A stretch of DNA of 64,000 bases from a bacterium HR10 (GTDB taxonomy: Bacteria; Acidobacteriota; Blastocatellia; HR10), in contig BEHM01000016.1 in NCBI GenBank assembly GCA_002923315.1, positions 1-64,000 on the forward strand, written 5' to 3'. The notes beneath the pieces are model-generated. The model saw nothing but the letters and a program-made list of their open reading frames with translations. It was not told the DNA's origin and did no database searches. The position numbers and the translations under genes were made by a program. The stretch's first letter is position 1. Each line of letters starts with the position of its first letter. Shown here one piece after another: positions 56,445 through 64,000 of the stretch.

Positions 56445-58178
56445 TCAGTATTTCCGTTCGACGGGTTGAAACCGGGTGATCACCACCGGCTTGTAGCGCA
56501 GCTCGTATTCGCCGTTGATGCGATAGGCGAGCGTGTGCTTGAGCCACTGGGCATCATCGCGCTTGGGGAAGTCCTCGCGATAATGCGCGCCTCGACTCTC
56601 GCGTCGCGCCAGCGCGCTGACGACCGTCACTTCGGCGAGATCGAGCAGATAGCCCAATTCGAGCGCCTCCTGAAGGTCCGTGTTGAAGATCTTCCCCTTG
56701 TCTTGCAAGCGGATGCGCCGATACCGGTCCTTCAGCTCTTTCAGGGTGGCGAGCATCGTCTCCAGGCCCTCCTGCGTCCGGAAGACGGCGGCCTTGTCCA
56801 TCATCTCGCGCTGCAAGGTCTCGCGCAGCCGTGCGACCGACTCCGCACCATTACTTGTGAGCAGCCGCTCGCATTCCTCGCGCGCCGGTCCATCGGCCTC
56901 CTTGGGCAGAGGGGCGAAATCCGCGCCGCGAATGTACTCGGCCATGTGCCGACCGGCCAGCTTCCCGAAGACGAGAATGTCCACGAGCGAATTCGTGCCG
57001 AGCCGATTCGCCCCGTGCACGGAGACGCACGCGCATTCCCCCGCCGCGTAGAAGCCGAGCACGGGCGTGTTCTTCTCATCCCGGATGACGCGACCGCGCA
57101 CATCGGTCGGAATCCCCCCCATGGCGTAATGGGCCGTCGGCTGCACCGGGATCGGTTCTCGAACCGGATCAATGCCGAGATAGGTCCGCGCGAAGTCGGT
57201 GATGTCGGGCAGCTTCTTCTCGATGACCTCCCGCCCGAGATGCGTCAGGTCCAAATGCAAATAGTCCTTCCCTTCGATGCCGCGCCCCTCGCGGATCTCC
57301 ATGTACATGCAGCGGGAGATGATGTCGCGCGGGGCCAGATCCAGCAGCGTCGGCGCATAGCGTTCCATGAAGCGCTCGCCCTGACGATTGCGCAAGATGC
57401 CCCCTTCGCCGCGCGCCGCCTCGGAGATGAGAATGCCGAGCTTATAAATCCCCGTCGGGTGAAACTGGAAGAACTCCATGTCCTCCAGCGGAATCCCCCG
57501 ACGCAAGGCGATGGCCACGCCGTCTCCGGTGAGCGAGCGCGCATTGCTGGTGACCTTGTACATGCGGCCGAACCCGCCGGTCGCGAACAAGACGGCCTTC
57601 GCGTGAAAGACGTGCAGCTCTCCGTCCGCGAGGGAGAGGGCGACGATACCACGACAGATGTTGTCCTCCAGCAGCAGGTCCAGGACGTGGAATTCGTTGA
57701 AGAATTGGACCTCGTGCTTGATGCACTGCTGGTAGAGCGTCTGCAAGATCATGTGGCCCGTTCGATCGGCGGCGTGGCAGGCGCGTCGCACGGGAGCCTC
57801 TCCGAAGTTGCGCGTGTGGCCGCCGAAGCGCCGCTGCGCGATCTTCCCCTCTGGCGTGCGATCGAAGGGCAAGCCCCAATGCTCCAGTTCATAGACGCAC
57901 GTGATCGCCTCCTGGCACATGATCTCCACGGCATCTTGATCGGCCAGATAATCGCTGCCCTTGACCGTGTCGAACATGTGCCATTCCCAATGATCTTCCT
58001 CCATATTGCCCAGGGCGGCGCCGATCCCGCCTTGAGCCGTGCCCGTGTGCGAGCGGATGGGATAGAGCTTGCTCACGACAGCCACGCGCGGCGTCGCCTG
58101 AGCGACCTCCAGAGCCGCGCGCAACCCCGCCCCTCCTGCACCGACGATCACGGCATCATACCGATGAACGGTCGTCAT
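56445..58178 (-). CDS. sdhA: Succinate dehydrogenase flavoprotein subunit
   Basis: SdhA oxidises succinate to fumarate with covalently bound FAD. The 577-residue protein has the N-terminal FAD loop AVIVGAGGAGLRAALEVA. The flavin-linking His is in SKLYPIRSHTGTAQGGIGA. The catalytic Arg/His region is near HPTGIYKLGILISEAARGEG, and HGANRLGTNSLVD is the second FAD contact. Length is normal. It starts 16 nt after sdhD and ends 14 nt before sdhB, all on one strand. The direction (succinate oxidation rather than fumarate reduction) is assumed from the aerobic gene set. Confidence 0.97.
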   Translation of the reverse strand: MTTVHRYDAVIVGAGGAGLRAALEVAQATPRVAVVSKLYPIRSHTGTAQGGIGAALGNMEEDHWEWHMFDTVKGSDYLADQDAVEIMCQEAITCVYELEHWGLPFDRTPEGKIAQRRFGGHTRNFGEAPVRRACHAADRTGHMILQTLYQQCIKHEVQFFNEFHVLDLLLEDNICRGIVALSLADGELHVFHAKAVLFATGGFGRMYKVTSNARSLTGDGVAIALRRGIPLEDMEFFQFHPTGIYKLGILISEAARGEGGILRNRQGERFMERYAPTLLDLAPRDIISRCMYMEIREGRGIEGKDYLHLDLTHLGREVIEKKLPDITDFARTYLGIDPVREPIPVQPTAHYAMGGIPTDVRGRVIRDEKNTPVLGFYAAGECACVSVHGANRLGTNSLVDILVFGKLAGRHMAEYIRGADFAPLPKEADGPAREECERLLTSNGAESVARLRETLQREMMDKAAVFRTQEGLETMLATLKELKDRYRRIRLQDKGKIFNTDLQEALELGYLLDLAEVTVVSALARRESRGAHYREDFPKRDDAQWLKHTLAYRINGEYELRYKPVVITRFQPVERKY

Positions 58179-58194
58179 GATCCCCCCCTTCCCT

Positions 58195-58590
58195 TCATGG
58201 AAGCCCGGATGCCATTTGCCCAGTCGGGGCCTCGAACGTGAGGATGATCTGCGTGCCCATCGCCAGGAGCACGAAGCCGATCACTGCCAGCGCCGCGAGC
58301 GAGACCACGCGCCACCCCCGCCGATGCACGTAATCGTCAATGGCCATCCGAAGCCCGTTCAGGCCATGCAAGAGGGCCAGCCACAACATCACCAGATCAT
58401 AGGTGCGCCAGAACGGGCTCCCCCATCGCCTCGCGACGAAATCGAAATCAATTTCGTCCACGGTGTGAATCACGTGCATGATGGCCAGGTGCCCGAGCAC
58501 CAGGATGATCAACACGAGTCCCGAAATGCGCATGAAGAACCAGGCGAAGAGCTCAAACCCTCCCGTCGGTCGCTCCCGTCCCGCGTACAT
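58195..58590 (-). CDS. sdhD: Succinate dehydrogenase membrane anchor subunit D
   Basis: A 131-residue protein with three hydrophobic helices, at about 17-38, 63-79 and 91-114. Candidate haem or quinone residues are in LGHLAIMHVIHTVDE and in LALLHGLNGLRMAIDDYV, which resembles the LYHALNGIRIML stretch of the partner anchor. It is preceded by GAGGAGGAG and starts 9 nt after sdhC. The assignment as D rather than C follows gene order and the HRVTG motif being in the neighbour. Confidence 0.88.
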   Translation of the reverse strand: MYAGRERPTGGFELFAWFFMRISGLVLIILVLGHLAIMHVIHTVDEIDFDFVARRWGSPFWRTYDLVMLWLALLHGLNGLRMAIDDYVHRRGWRVVSLAALAVIGFVLLAMGTQIILTFEAPTGQMASGLP

Positions 58591-58599
58591 ATCTCCTCC

Positions 58600-58953
58600 T
58601 CATCGCCCGAAGACGACTGGGCTGAGCATCCACAGCGATGCTGGAATCCAGATGAGCAGAAAGAGCACCATTTGCGCCCAGAAGATCTGGCGATGGAACC
58701 GCGTCCCCTCCACCCAGAAGTCCACGAGCATGATGCGAATGCCATTGAGCGCGTGGTAGAGCGCGGCCGCCGCGAGAAAGACCTCACCCACCCGAAAGAC
58801 CGGGTGGCGATAGAAGAAGAGGAGCTTGTTGAACAGGTCCGGCCATCCCAGCAGGTAAATATCCACGATGTGAATGGCGAGAAAGAGCAGAATCCCCAGG
58901 CCGGTCACGCGATGCAGGATCCACGACCACATCCCTTCGCGCCCTCGATACAT
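58600..58953 (-). CDS. sdhC: Succinate dehydrogenase cytochrome b556 subunit
   Basis: A 117-residue anchor with three helices. The conserved SdhC stretch is WILHRVTGLGILLFLAIHI, with His residues suited to haem ligation and quinone contact. ALYHALNGIRIMLVDFW is the second signature. I chose ATG 58953 (MYRGREGMWSW), preceded by GGGGAGA; a TTG at 58968 is the alternative. It is the first gene of the sdh operon, so the promoter should lie between 58954 and 59142. The large secreted protein gene upstream reads the same way. Confidence 0.92.
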   Translation of the reverse strand: MYRGREGMWSWILHRVTGLGILLFLAIHIVDIYLLGWPDLFNKLLFFYRHPVFRVGEVFLAAAALYHALNGIRIMLVDFWVEGTRFHRQIFWAQMVLFLLIWIPASLWMLSPVVFGR

Positions 58954-59142
58954 GTCCCATCTCCCCAATTGGCGCTTGAGCCTTCAATTCTCCCTGGTCC
59001 GCCCGTCTTCGTCAAGGAAGCGCCGTGGCCAAAGGGGGGATTCCCTGCGAGGCTTGATCTCCGCATCCTGAGCCGGGCGAATCCATCTCCTGCGCATCGG
59101 CGGCAGGCGGAGGATTGGCCGATACTCCTTCAGGCCTTTCGT

Positions 59143-61491
59143 TCAGGGCGACGTCTTCAACCGCGTGGAGATCCGGGCTCGTCCTCCCGTGGCGATGCGG
59201 AAGAAGATCTCCCACTCCGTGCGGAGGCGGTCCAGCTTCTCCAGATCACTGACGGAGACCATCTCGCCTTTGGGCACGACGAGGATGAAGGCCTGGCGGA
59301 AGACCGTGGGCGCGCTGGGATAGGCGGGCGAACGCTGGCCTTCGACCTGGATGATCTGCTGCAGCGTGATCATCTTCGGTGTGCCCGGAACCACGGCGCC
59401 GATCTCCGGCGGGCTGCTCACAGTGCGACGCGTATAGCCGTCCGGAGGGATGATCAGAAAGAAGTCGGAGATGTCGCGGGGCGAGCGAATGCCCATGAGG
59501 TACTGATCGAGCGGGCTGTACCGCAGCGCCGCCTCCAAGCTCTCGAACGTCCCATCACCGTTGTCCACCCAATTGTTCCCGCCCATGACGGAAGCATCCG
59601 TGTCGAGGAAGAAGCTCCACTCGTTGGCGGGGCTGCGCAGGGCACTGCTCTCGACGCCACCGTCGTTGAAATTCACATAAGCGATCCAGCGTCGCCCGGT
59701 CTCTCGCGCCAGCAGTGTGAGCGCCGAGTAGACGCCGTTGTAAAACACCTGCTCGGGATCGGCCGGATAGCGCGAGAGCTTATTCATGTTGAGAAAGCCC
59801 TGAAGACGACCCTGGCTGCCGAAGGCCCGAGGCCCACCGTGAAAGGTCCCCACGCTCTGCCCGATGCCGTTGACGTCGTTTCGGATCGGCTTGTAATAGG
59901 CGAATGGACCATCGGTCACGTCGTAAGGGATCGAGCTGGCGCCAAAGACGACGAGCATATCGAAATCGTCCGCATGGGATTGATAGAACCGCTGCGCGAT
60001 CCGGTCGTCTCGAAAGACGCCGTCGAAGAGCTCGTACACAGCCGGGAGCGTGGAGTCCCTCAGCGGGAGCCTGTCCGAGAAGTGCACCGAGCGGCCGAAG
60101 AAGATTTGGGCGAGCACGTTCCCGTTGAAGACGCCCGTCAGCCCCGTCTGAGCGTCCACGCGACGAAAGCTCAGCATGAAGCGCCCATCGCGTTCGAGGA
60201 TGATCTGAAACGTGTTGACATTCGATGTGCGCGCCTGCGGCACCTCGTTCCAGGTGACGACGACGCGTTCCGAGGTGGCGTGGAGGAAGACGCCGCCTCG
60301 CGTGCTCGGATCCAGATCCGTCCACAACGCCGCGATCATGGGCAGATCGCTCACCGTCGAAGGATTGGGCGAGAGCCGCCGCCCGCCGAATGAGAGGGTT
60401 CCGTTCGAGTTCACAAACATCCGATCTCGACCTCGCCCGTAGAATGGGAAGCGGAAGGGGAGGGCGACCTCCAGGGCATCGTCGTTCCTCAGCGCCAACT
60501 GCTGTCCGAGTTCTTCCTGGAAGAGGAGATCCGAGAGGGCGATGGAGAAACCTCCGTTCCCAAGGGGCGTGAATTGCAGCGTCTTCTGCTCCAGATCGAA
60601 GGTGTGAAGCAGCGTCCCGTCGTCATGCAGGACGGCGATCTCCCCGGCGTCGAAATCCAGCGTCTCGGTGACTCCACTCTCCGCGCGCGCTTCTATTGGC
60701 TCCCAGAGGCTTGATGCCTCAGTGAGCTCATCGTCTCGAATTCGCAGGACCTTTCCGTCGAGGACGATCTCCAGCTCGCGCGGATCATACCAACTGATGC
60801 GCAGGTCCTCAATGGATGTCTCATCGGGCAGGTCGGCGAAGCGCTCCCATCGCTGGCCGCCATCCCGGCTGCGATATACCGCATGATCCACGCGATGAGA
60901 GTGGAGGGGAGCGCCGATCACGACGTAAAGGCGCAATGCGTCCACCGGGCTCATGACGAGCCGGGGCGTGAAGGTTCGATAAGCGAAGGGGACCGGGAGG
61001 CCATCATTCGCGGGCTCCCAGGATTCGCCGCCGTCGCGCGTGCGATAGATGCCGTAGAGATCCGTCGCCACGTAGACGAGATCCGCATCTTCCGGATGCA
61101 CGAGGATCTGTCCGACGGAGGCCTCGGGTAATCCCTGATGGGCCGGTCGCCACGTCTCCCCTCCATCCTCGCTGCGATACACGCCATGCCGGAGCGTCCC
61201 CAGGTACAGTCGGTGCGGGTCGCTCGGGGCTGCGCAGAGGACCAGGGGGACGGCGTCGGGAGCCAAGCCACGCCCCGCGCGTTGCCAACTCGCGCCGTGA
61301 TCACGGCTGCGGAAGAGGCCGTGCGCGCCCGCGCGCAGCCACTGTCCGTCGAGTCGAAGCAGGCGCCCGCTGCATACCGCTGGTCTCAACAGGTTCGGGC
61401 GCTCGGCGCGCGACAGTGGGGAGACCGAGATACTCGCCAGGATGAGCGCACCGATGAGGCCAAGCCCACAACGCATCTTCTCACTCCGCAT
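59143..61491 (-). CDS. Large secreted protein: BNR-repeat propeller plus nidogen-like domain
   Basis: A 782-residue exported protein of unknown function. After a signal peptide (about 7-29) there are BNR/sortilin-type repeats to about residue 225, recognisable as GVYRSEDGGETWRPAHQGL, GIYRTRDGGESWEPANDGL and AVYRSRDGGQRWERF. The middle (about 340-465) resembles a nidogen-like domain (LPFRFPFYGRGRDRMFVNS, AALWTDLDPSTRGGVF). Residues 500-740 contain a third region with NDVNGIGQSVGTFHGGPRA and YSPLDQYLMGIRSP, like some putative surface hydrolases, but no HExxH is present. ATG 61491 follows a strong GAGGAGGTGATC site. It stands alone, 122 nt after priA on the same strand. Confidence 0.75.
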   Translation of the reverse strand: MRSEKMRCGLGLIGALILASISVSPLSRAERPNLLRPAVCSGRLLRLDGQWLRAGAHGLFRSRDHGASWQRAGRGLAPDAVPLVLCAAPSDPHRLYLGTLRHGVYRSEDGGETWRPAHQGLPEASVGQILVHPEDADLVYVATDLYGIYRTRDGGESWEPANDGLPVPFAYRTFTPRLVMSPVDALRLYVVIGAPLHSHRVDHAVYRSRDGGQRWERFADLPDETSIEDLRISWYDPRELEIVLDGKVLRIRDDELTEASSLWEPIEARAESGVTETLDFDAGEIAVLHDDGTLLHTFDLEQKTLQFTPLGNGGFSIALSDLLFQEELGQQLALRNDDALEVALPFRFPFYGRGRDRMFVNSNGTLSFGGRRLSPNPSTVSDLPMIAALWTDLDPSTRGGVFLHATSERVVVTWNEVPQARTSNVNTFQIILERDGRFMLSFRRVDAQTGLTGVFNGNVLAQIFFGRSVHFSDRLPLRDSTLPAVYELFDGVFRDDRIAQRFYQSHADDFDMLVVFGASSIPYDVTDGPFAYYKPIRNDVNGIGQSVGTFHGGPRAFGSQGRLQGFLNMNKLSRYPADPEQVFYNGVYSALTLLARETGRRWIAYVNFNDGGVESSALRSPANEWSFFLDTDASVMGGNNWVDNGDGTFESLEAALRYSPLDQYLMGIRSPRDISDFFLIIPPDGYTRRTVSSPPEIGAVVPGTPKMITLQQIIQVEGQRSPAYPSAPTVFRQAFILVVPKGEMVSVSDLEKLDRLRTEWEIFFRIATGGRARISTRLKTSP

Positions 61492-61613
61492 GAGCGATCA
61501 CCTCCTCACGATGATGTCCAATGATGGAGTAGAGGCGAGATCGGGCATTGTCAAGAGCCCCGGCGAGACGCGAAGCGGCGGAGGAACGACGTCGCGCACG
61601 GTGAGGCGCCGCG

Positions 61614-64000
61614 CTAGATCACCTCGACGGGATCGGGATCAATAACGAGGGCGTGGGTATCGAAGCCCGAGGCGCGCAGGTTCTCCAGCGCCAGATCCAG
61701 CGCGCGATGGGCGGCCAGACGATGCGAGCTCTTGATGAGGATTTGCAGGCGATAGCGGCCGCGCAATCGGCCGAGCGGGGCCGGGGCCGGGCCGAGCACG
61801 CGCAGGAGGCCAGAGGCATCAGCCGCGCGCACGTGTCGCGCCAGCTCTTCGGCGAGCGCCCGAGCCCGCTCGAAGTCGCGATGCTGAACGATCAGTTGAA
61901 TGAGCGCCGTGATCGGCGGGTAGTGCAGCATCCGGCGAAAATGAATCTCGCGCTGGTAAAACCCCTCGTAATCCTGCGCGGCGGCCATGCGGAGCACATA
62001 ATGTTCGGGATAGTACGTCTGAATGAGGACACGCCCCGGACGATCGCCGCGTCCAGCGCGACCGGCCGATTGCGTGAGGAGCTGGAAGGCGCGTTCGGCC
62101 GCGCGGAAGTCCGGCAGTCCCAGGATCGCATCCACGGAGATGACGCCCACCAGCGTCACGTTGGGGAAATCATGGCCCTTGGCGACCATCTGCGTGCCCA
62201 CGAGCACTTGAATCTCTCCGGCGGCGAAGGCCGTGAGGATGCGCTCGTAAGCGCGCCGCCGACTCGCCGTGTCGCGATCCAAGCGCGCGAGGCGCAGATC
62301 GGGGAAGAGGCGACGCAGCCGTTCCTCGATCTGCTCGGTCCCCACGCCCGCGAAATAGATGTATTCGCTCGAGCAGCTCGGACAGCGCGTGAGCACCGGT
62401 GTGCGGTGATTGCAATAGTGGCAGATGAGCTGCTCGACCGAGCGATGGTATGTGAGCGAGACGTCACAACGGGGGCAGCGCATGGTCAGACCGCAGCGAC
62501 GGCAGAGGACGAAGGAGGAGAAGCCGCGCCGATTGAGGAGCAGGATCGCTTGCTCGCCGCGTTCGATCGTCTCCCGCAGGGCGTCCACCAGCTCATCGGA
62601 GAGGACGACCTGACGCCCATATCGGGCGAACACCTCGCGCATATCCACCACGTGAACGTCGGCCAAGGGCCGACCGCCGATCCGCTCACCGAGGTGCAGG
62701 TAGACGTATTTGCCCAGGTGGACGTTGTGATAGGATTCGAGCGACGGGGTCGCGCTCCCCAAGATCACCACGGCCTGATGGCGGAGCGCCCGCATGATGG
62801 CCGTATCGCGCCCGTGATAGCGCGGGACCTCGTCCTGCTTGTACGAGGGGTCGTGCTCCTCATCCACAATGATCAGGCCCAGGTTCGGGAGCGGCGCGAA
62901 GACGGCCGAGCGCGTGCCCAGAACCACGCGCGCTTCGCCCCGCGCGACGCGCTGCCACTGATCGAAACGCTCGCCTTCGGAGAGCGAAGAGTGTAGCAGC
63001 GCGACGTCTCGACCAAAATGTGCGCGCAATCGCCGACCGAGCATCGGCGTCAGCGCGATCTCCGGCACGAGCATCAACGCCGTCTTCCCGCGCGCGAGCG
63101 CCGCATGCATGGCGCGGATGTAGACTTCGGTCTTCCCACTGCCGGTCACGCCATGCAGCAGGAATGTCGCGTAGACCCCTTCGTCCAACTTCTCCTCGAT
63201 CTGCCGAAGCGCCGCCTTCTGCTCCGGCGTCAGCTCGAACCATTCCGGAGGAGAGACCTCCACATGGGCGAGAGGGTCCCGAGAGACGGGGCGCGAGAAG
63301 ATCCGGACCAGGCCTTCGGCGTGAAGCGCGCGGATGGCAGCCGGACGCACGCCGGTCTGTTCAGCCAACTCGCGCAGCGGGACGGGCTCGCGGGCCTTTC
63401 GCAACCACTCCAAGAGTCGAGCGCGCGCATCGGCTCGAGCGCTGCGCCGCCCGGCAGCACCTTCGGTCGCTGGTGGCACCCCATCGCCTGTCCACACGAC
63501 GACTTCTTCCAGCTTCGGCTTCACCCGGGGCTCAGCGATGGTATAGTGGCGGGCGACCTGGTCGCGTCGCAGCAGATCGCGTAGCGCCGCGCGCGAAGCT
63601 CGCGCGCCGAACTTTCGGGCGAGTTCGCTCGCCGGAAGCGATGTCGCGCGCGCCAACTGTTCCAAAATCTGCGCGCGAATCGAGCGCCTTTGTCGCGCAC
63701 TCGTCAGGCGGGCGAGAGCTGCCCGCCCGGCATCGGTGATCGAGAAGACTTCGGCGACAGCGGCCATCAGCCCCGGGGGCAGAGCGGCCCGAATGACCTC
63801 CCCCCACGGAGCGAAATAATAGTCGGCGACCCAGCGCGTCAGCTCCAGCAAGTCGGGGCTGAGCAGCGGTTCTTCATCCAAGACGGCGAGGATGGACTTG
63901 ATGGCCGATTCCGAGATGTGCGGCGGGGGCTGCTCAGCCTGCGCGACGACAACCCCCACGAGCACCTTCGCCCCGAAGGGGACGACGACGCGCGCCCCCA
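61614..64000 (-). CDS. priA: Primosomal protein N' (PriA helicase), 5' end beyond window
   Basis: PriA reloads the replicative helicase at stalled forks. About 795 codons are visible, and the frame is open at the right edge (GARVVVPFGAKVLVG), so a short part of the 3'-DNA-binding domain is missing. Helicase motifs are HGVTGSGKTEVYIRA (Walker A), VDEEHDPSYKQDEVPRYHG (Walker B) and GSATPSLESY. Eight zinc-binding cysteines are in CRRCGLTMRCPRCD and CHYCNHRTPVLTRCPSC. GTQMVAKGHDFPNVTLVGV and QSAGRAGRGDRPG complete the set. A GTG at 63965 is only an internal codon, not the start. Confidence 0.95.
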   Translation of the reverse strand, partial: GARVVVPFGAKVLVGVVVAQAEQPPPHISESAIKSILAVLDEEPLLSPDLLELTRWVADYYFAPWGEVIRAALPPGLMAAVAEVFSITDAGRAALARLTSARQRRSIRAQILEQLARATSLPASELARKFGARASRAALRDLLRRDQVARHYTIAEPRVKPKLEEVVVWTGDGVPPATEGAAGRRSARADARARLLEWLRKAREPVPLRELAEQTGVRPAAIRALHAEGLVRIFSRPVSRDPLAHVEVSPPEWFELTPEQKAALRQIEEKLDEGVYATFLLHGVTGSGKTEVYIRAMHAALARGKTALMLVPEIALTPMLGRRLRAHFGRDVALLHSSLSEGERFDQWQRVARGEARVVLGTRSAVFAPLPNLGLIIVDEEHDPSYKQDEVPRYHGRDTAIMRALRHQAVVILGSATPSLESYHNVHLGKYVYLHLGERIGGRPLADVHVVDMREVFARYGRQVVLSDELVDALRETIERGEQAILLLNRRGFSSFVLCRRCGLTMRCPRCDVSLTYHRSVEQLICHYCNHRTPVLTRCPSCSSEYIYFAGVGTEQIEERLRRLFPDLRLARLDRDTASRRRAYERILTAFAAGEIQVLVGTQMVAKGHDFPNVTLVGVISVDAILGLPDFRAAERAFQLLTQSAGRAGRGDRPGRVLIQTYYPEHYVLRMAAAQDYEGFYQREIHFRRMLHYPPITALIQLIVQHRDFERARALAEELARHVRAADASGLLRVLGPAPAPLGRLRGRYRLQILIKSSHRLAAHRALDLALENLRASGFDTHALVIDPDPVEVI

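Noticed and set aside
56466-60393. Two long plus-strand open frames (591 and 738 codons) opposite the sdh operon
   Set aside because: They are antisense to sdhA and to sdhC/D plus the BNR gene, with no start signals or recognisable domains.
59143-61491. Possible zinc metalloprotease in the C-terminal part of the BNR protein
   Set aside because: No HExxH or other metal triad is present; the resemblance is only to flanking motifs.

Overview
The window is a GC-rich, gene-dense piece of a Gram-negative bacterial chromosome. It carries a TonB-dependent receptor, heptose and O-antigen-type polysaccharide genes, SecDF-YajC and a four-subunit succinate dehydrogenase. Acidobacteriota is my best guess. 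The receptor with an N-terminal carboxypeptidase-regulatory-like domain, the BNR/nidogen-like secreted protein and the mix of housekeeping genes all fit, but no rRNA or other decisive marker is present. I see no tRNA, rRNA, CRISPR array, insertion sequence or phage gene. Many long open frames lie antisense to real genes; I treat them as GC-bias shadows.

Layout. 1-4152 (minus): tgt-yajC-secD-secF, with secF running off the left edge. 4340-8994 (plus): a LonB/YcbZ-type protease, an aminotransferase and a small lineage-specific secreted protein. 9126-12279 (minus): a tightly coupled ketosynthase, methyltransferase and FAD-reductase operon of unknown product. 12391-17342 (minus): a periplasmic rhodanese, an incomplete ATP synthase F0 set (atpI-atpB-atpE) and leuC-leuD. 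17399-33776 (minus): a 16-kb surface-polysaccharide locus. It holds five glycosyltransferases, a flippase, an O-acetyltransferase-like protein, a FemAB-like protein, GDP-6-deoxyhexose synthesis (gmd and a reductase), an O-antigen ligase/polymerase, a TPR protein and a FecR-domain protein, with a molybdate/sulfate-type transporter in the middle. 34036-39366: a class V aminotransferase, a DRG-like TGS GTPase, a small membrane protein, ruvC, a lone nuoI and a divergent mreB.

39778-41361 (plus): a translationally coupled pair, a 13-cysteine secreted protein and a beta-propeller protein. A promoter-like element containing a GACA tandem repeat precedes it. The same element, one repeat unit longer, lies before the unrelated secreted protein at 8194. 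41427-47125 (plus): a promoter, a cobalamin riboswitch and a complete B12 uptake set (btuF-btuC-btuD-TonB receptor), followed by gmhA. 47818-51600 (plus): potA-potB and a potC-potD fusion. 51637-58953: rluD, glnE and sdhCDAB. 59143-64000 (minus): a large BNR/nidogen-like secreted protein and priA, which is cut by the right edge.

The most interesting signals are the GACA-spaced promoter module shared by two exported-protein loci, the Cys-rich/propeller pair it drives, the ketosynthase operon, the split F0 operon with an unusual c subunit, and the PotC-PotD fusion.
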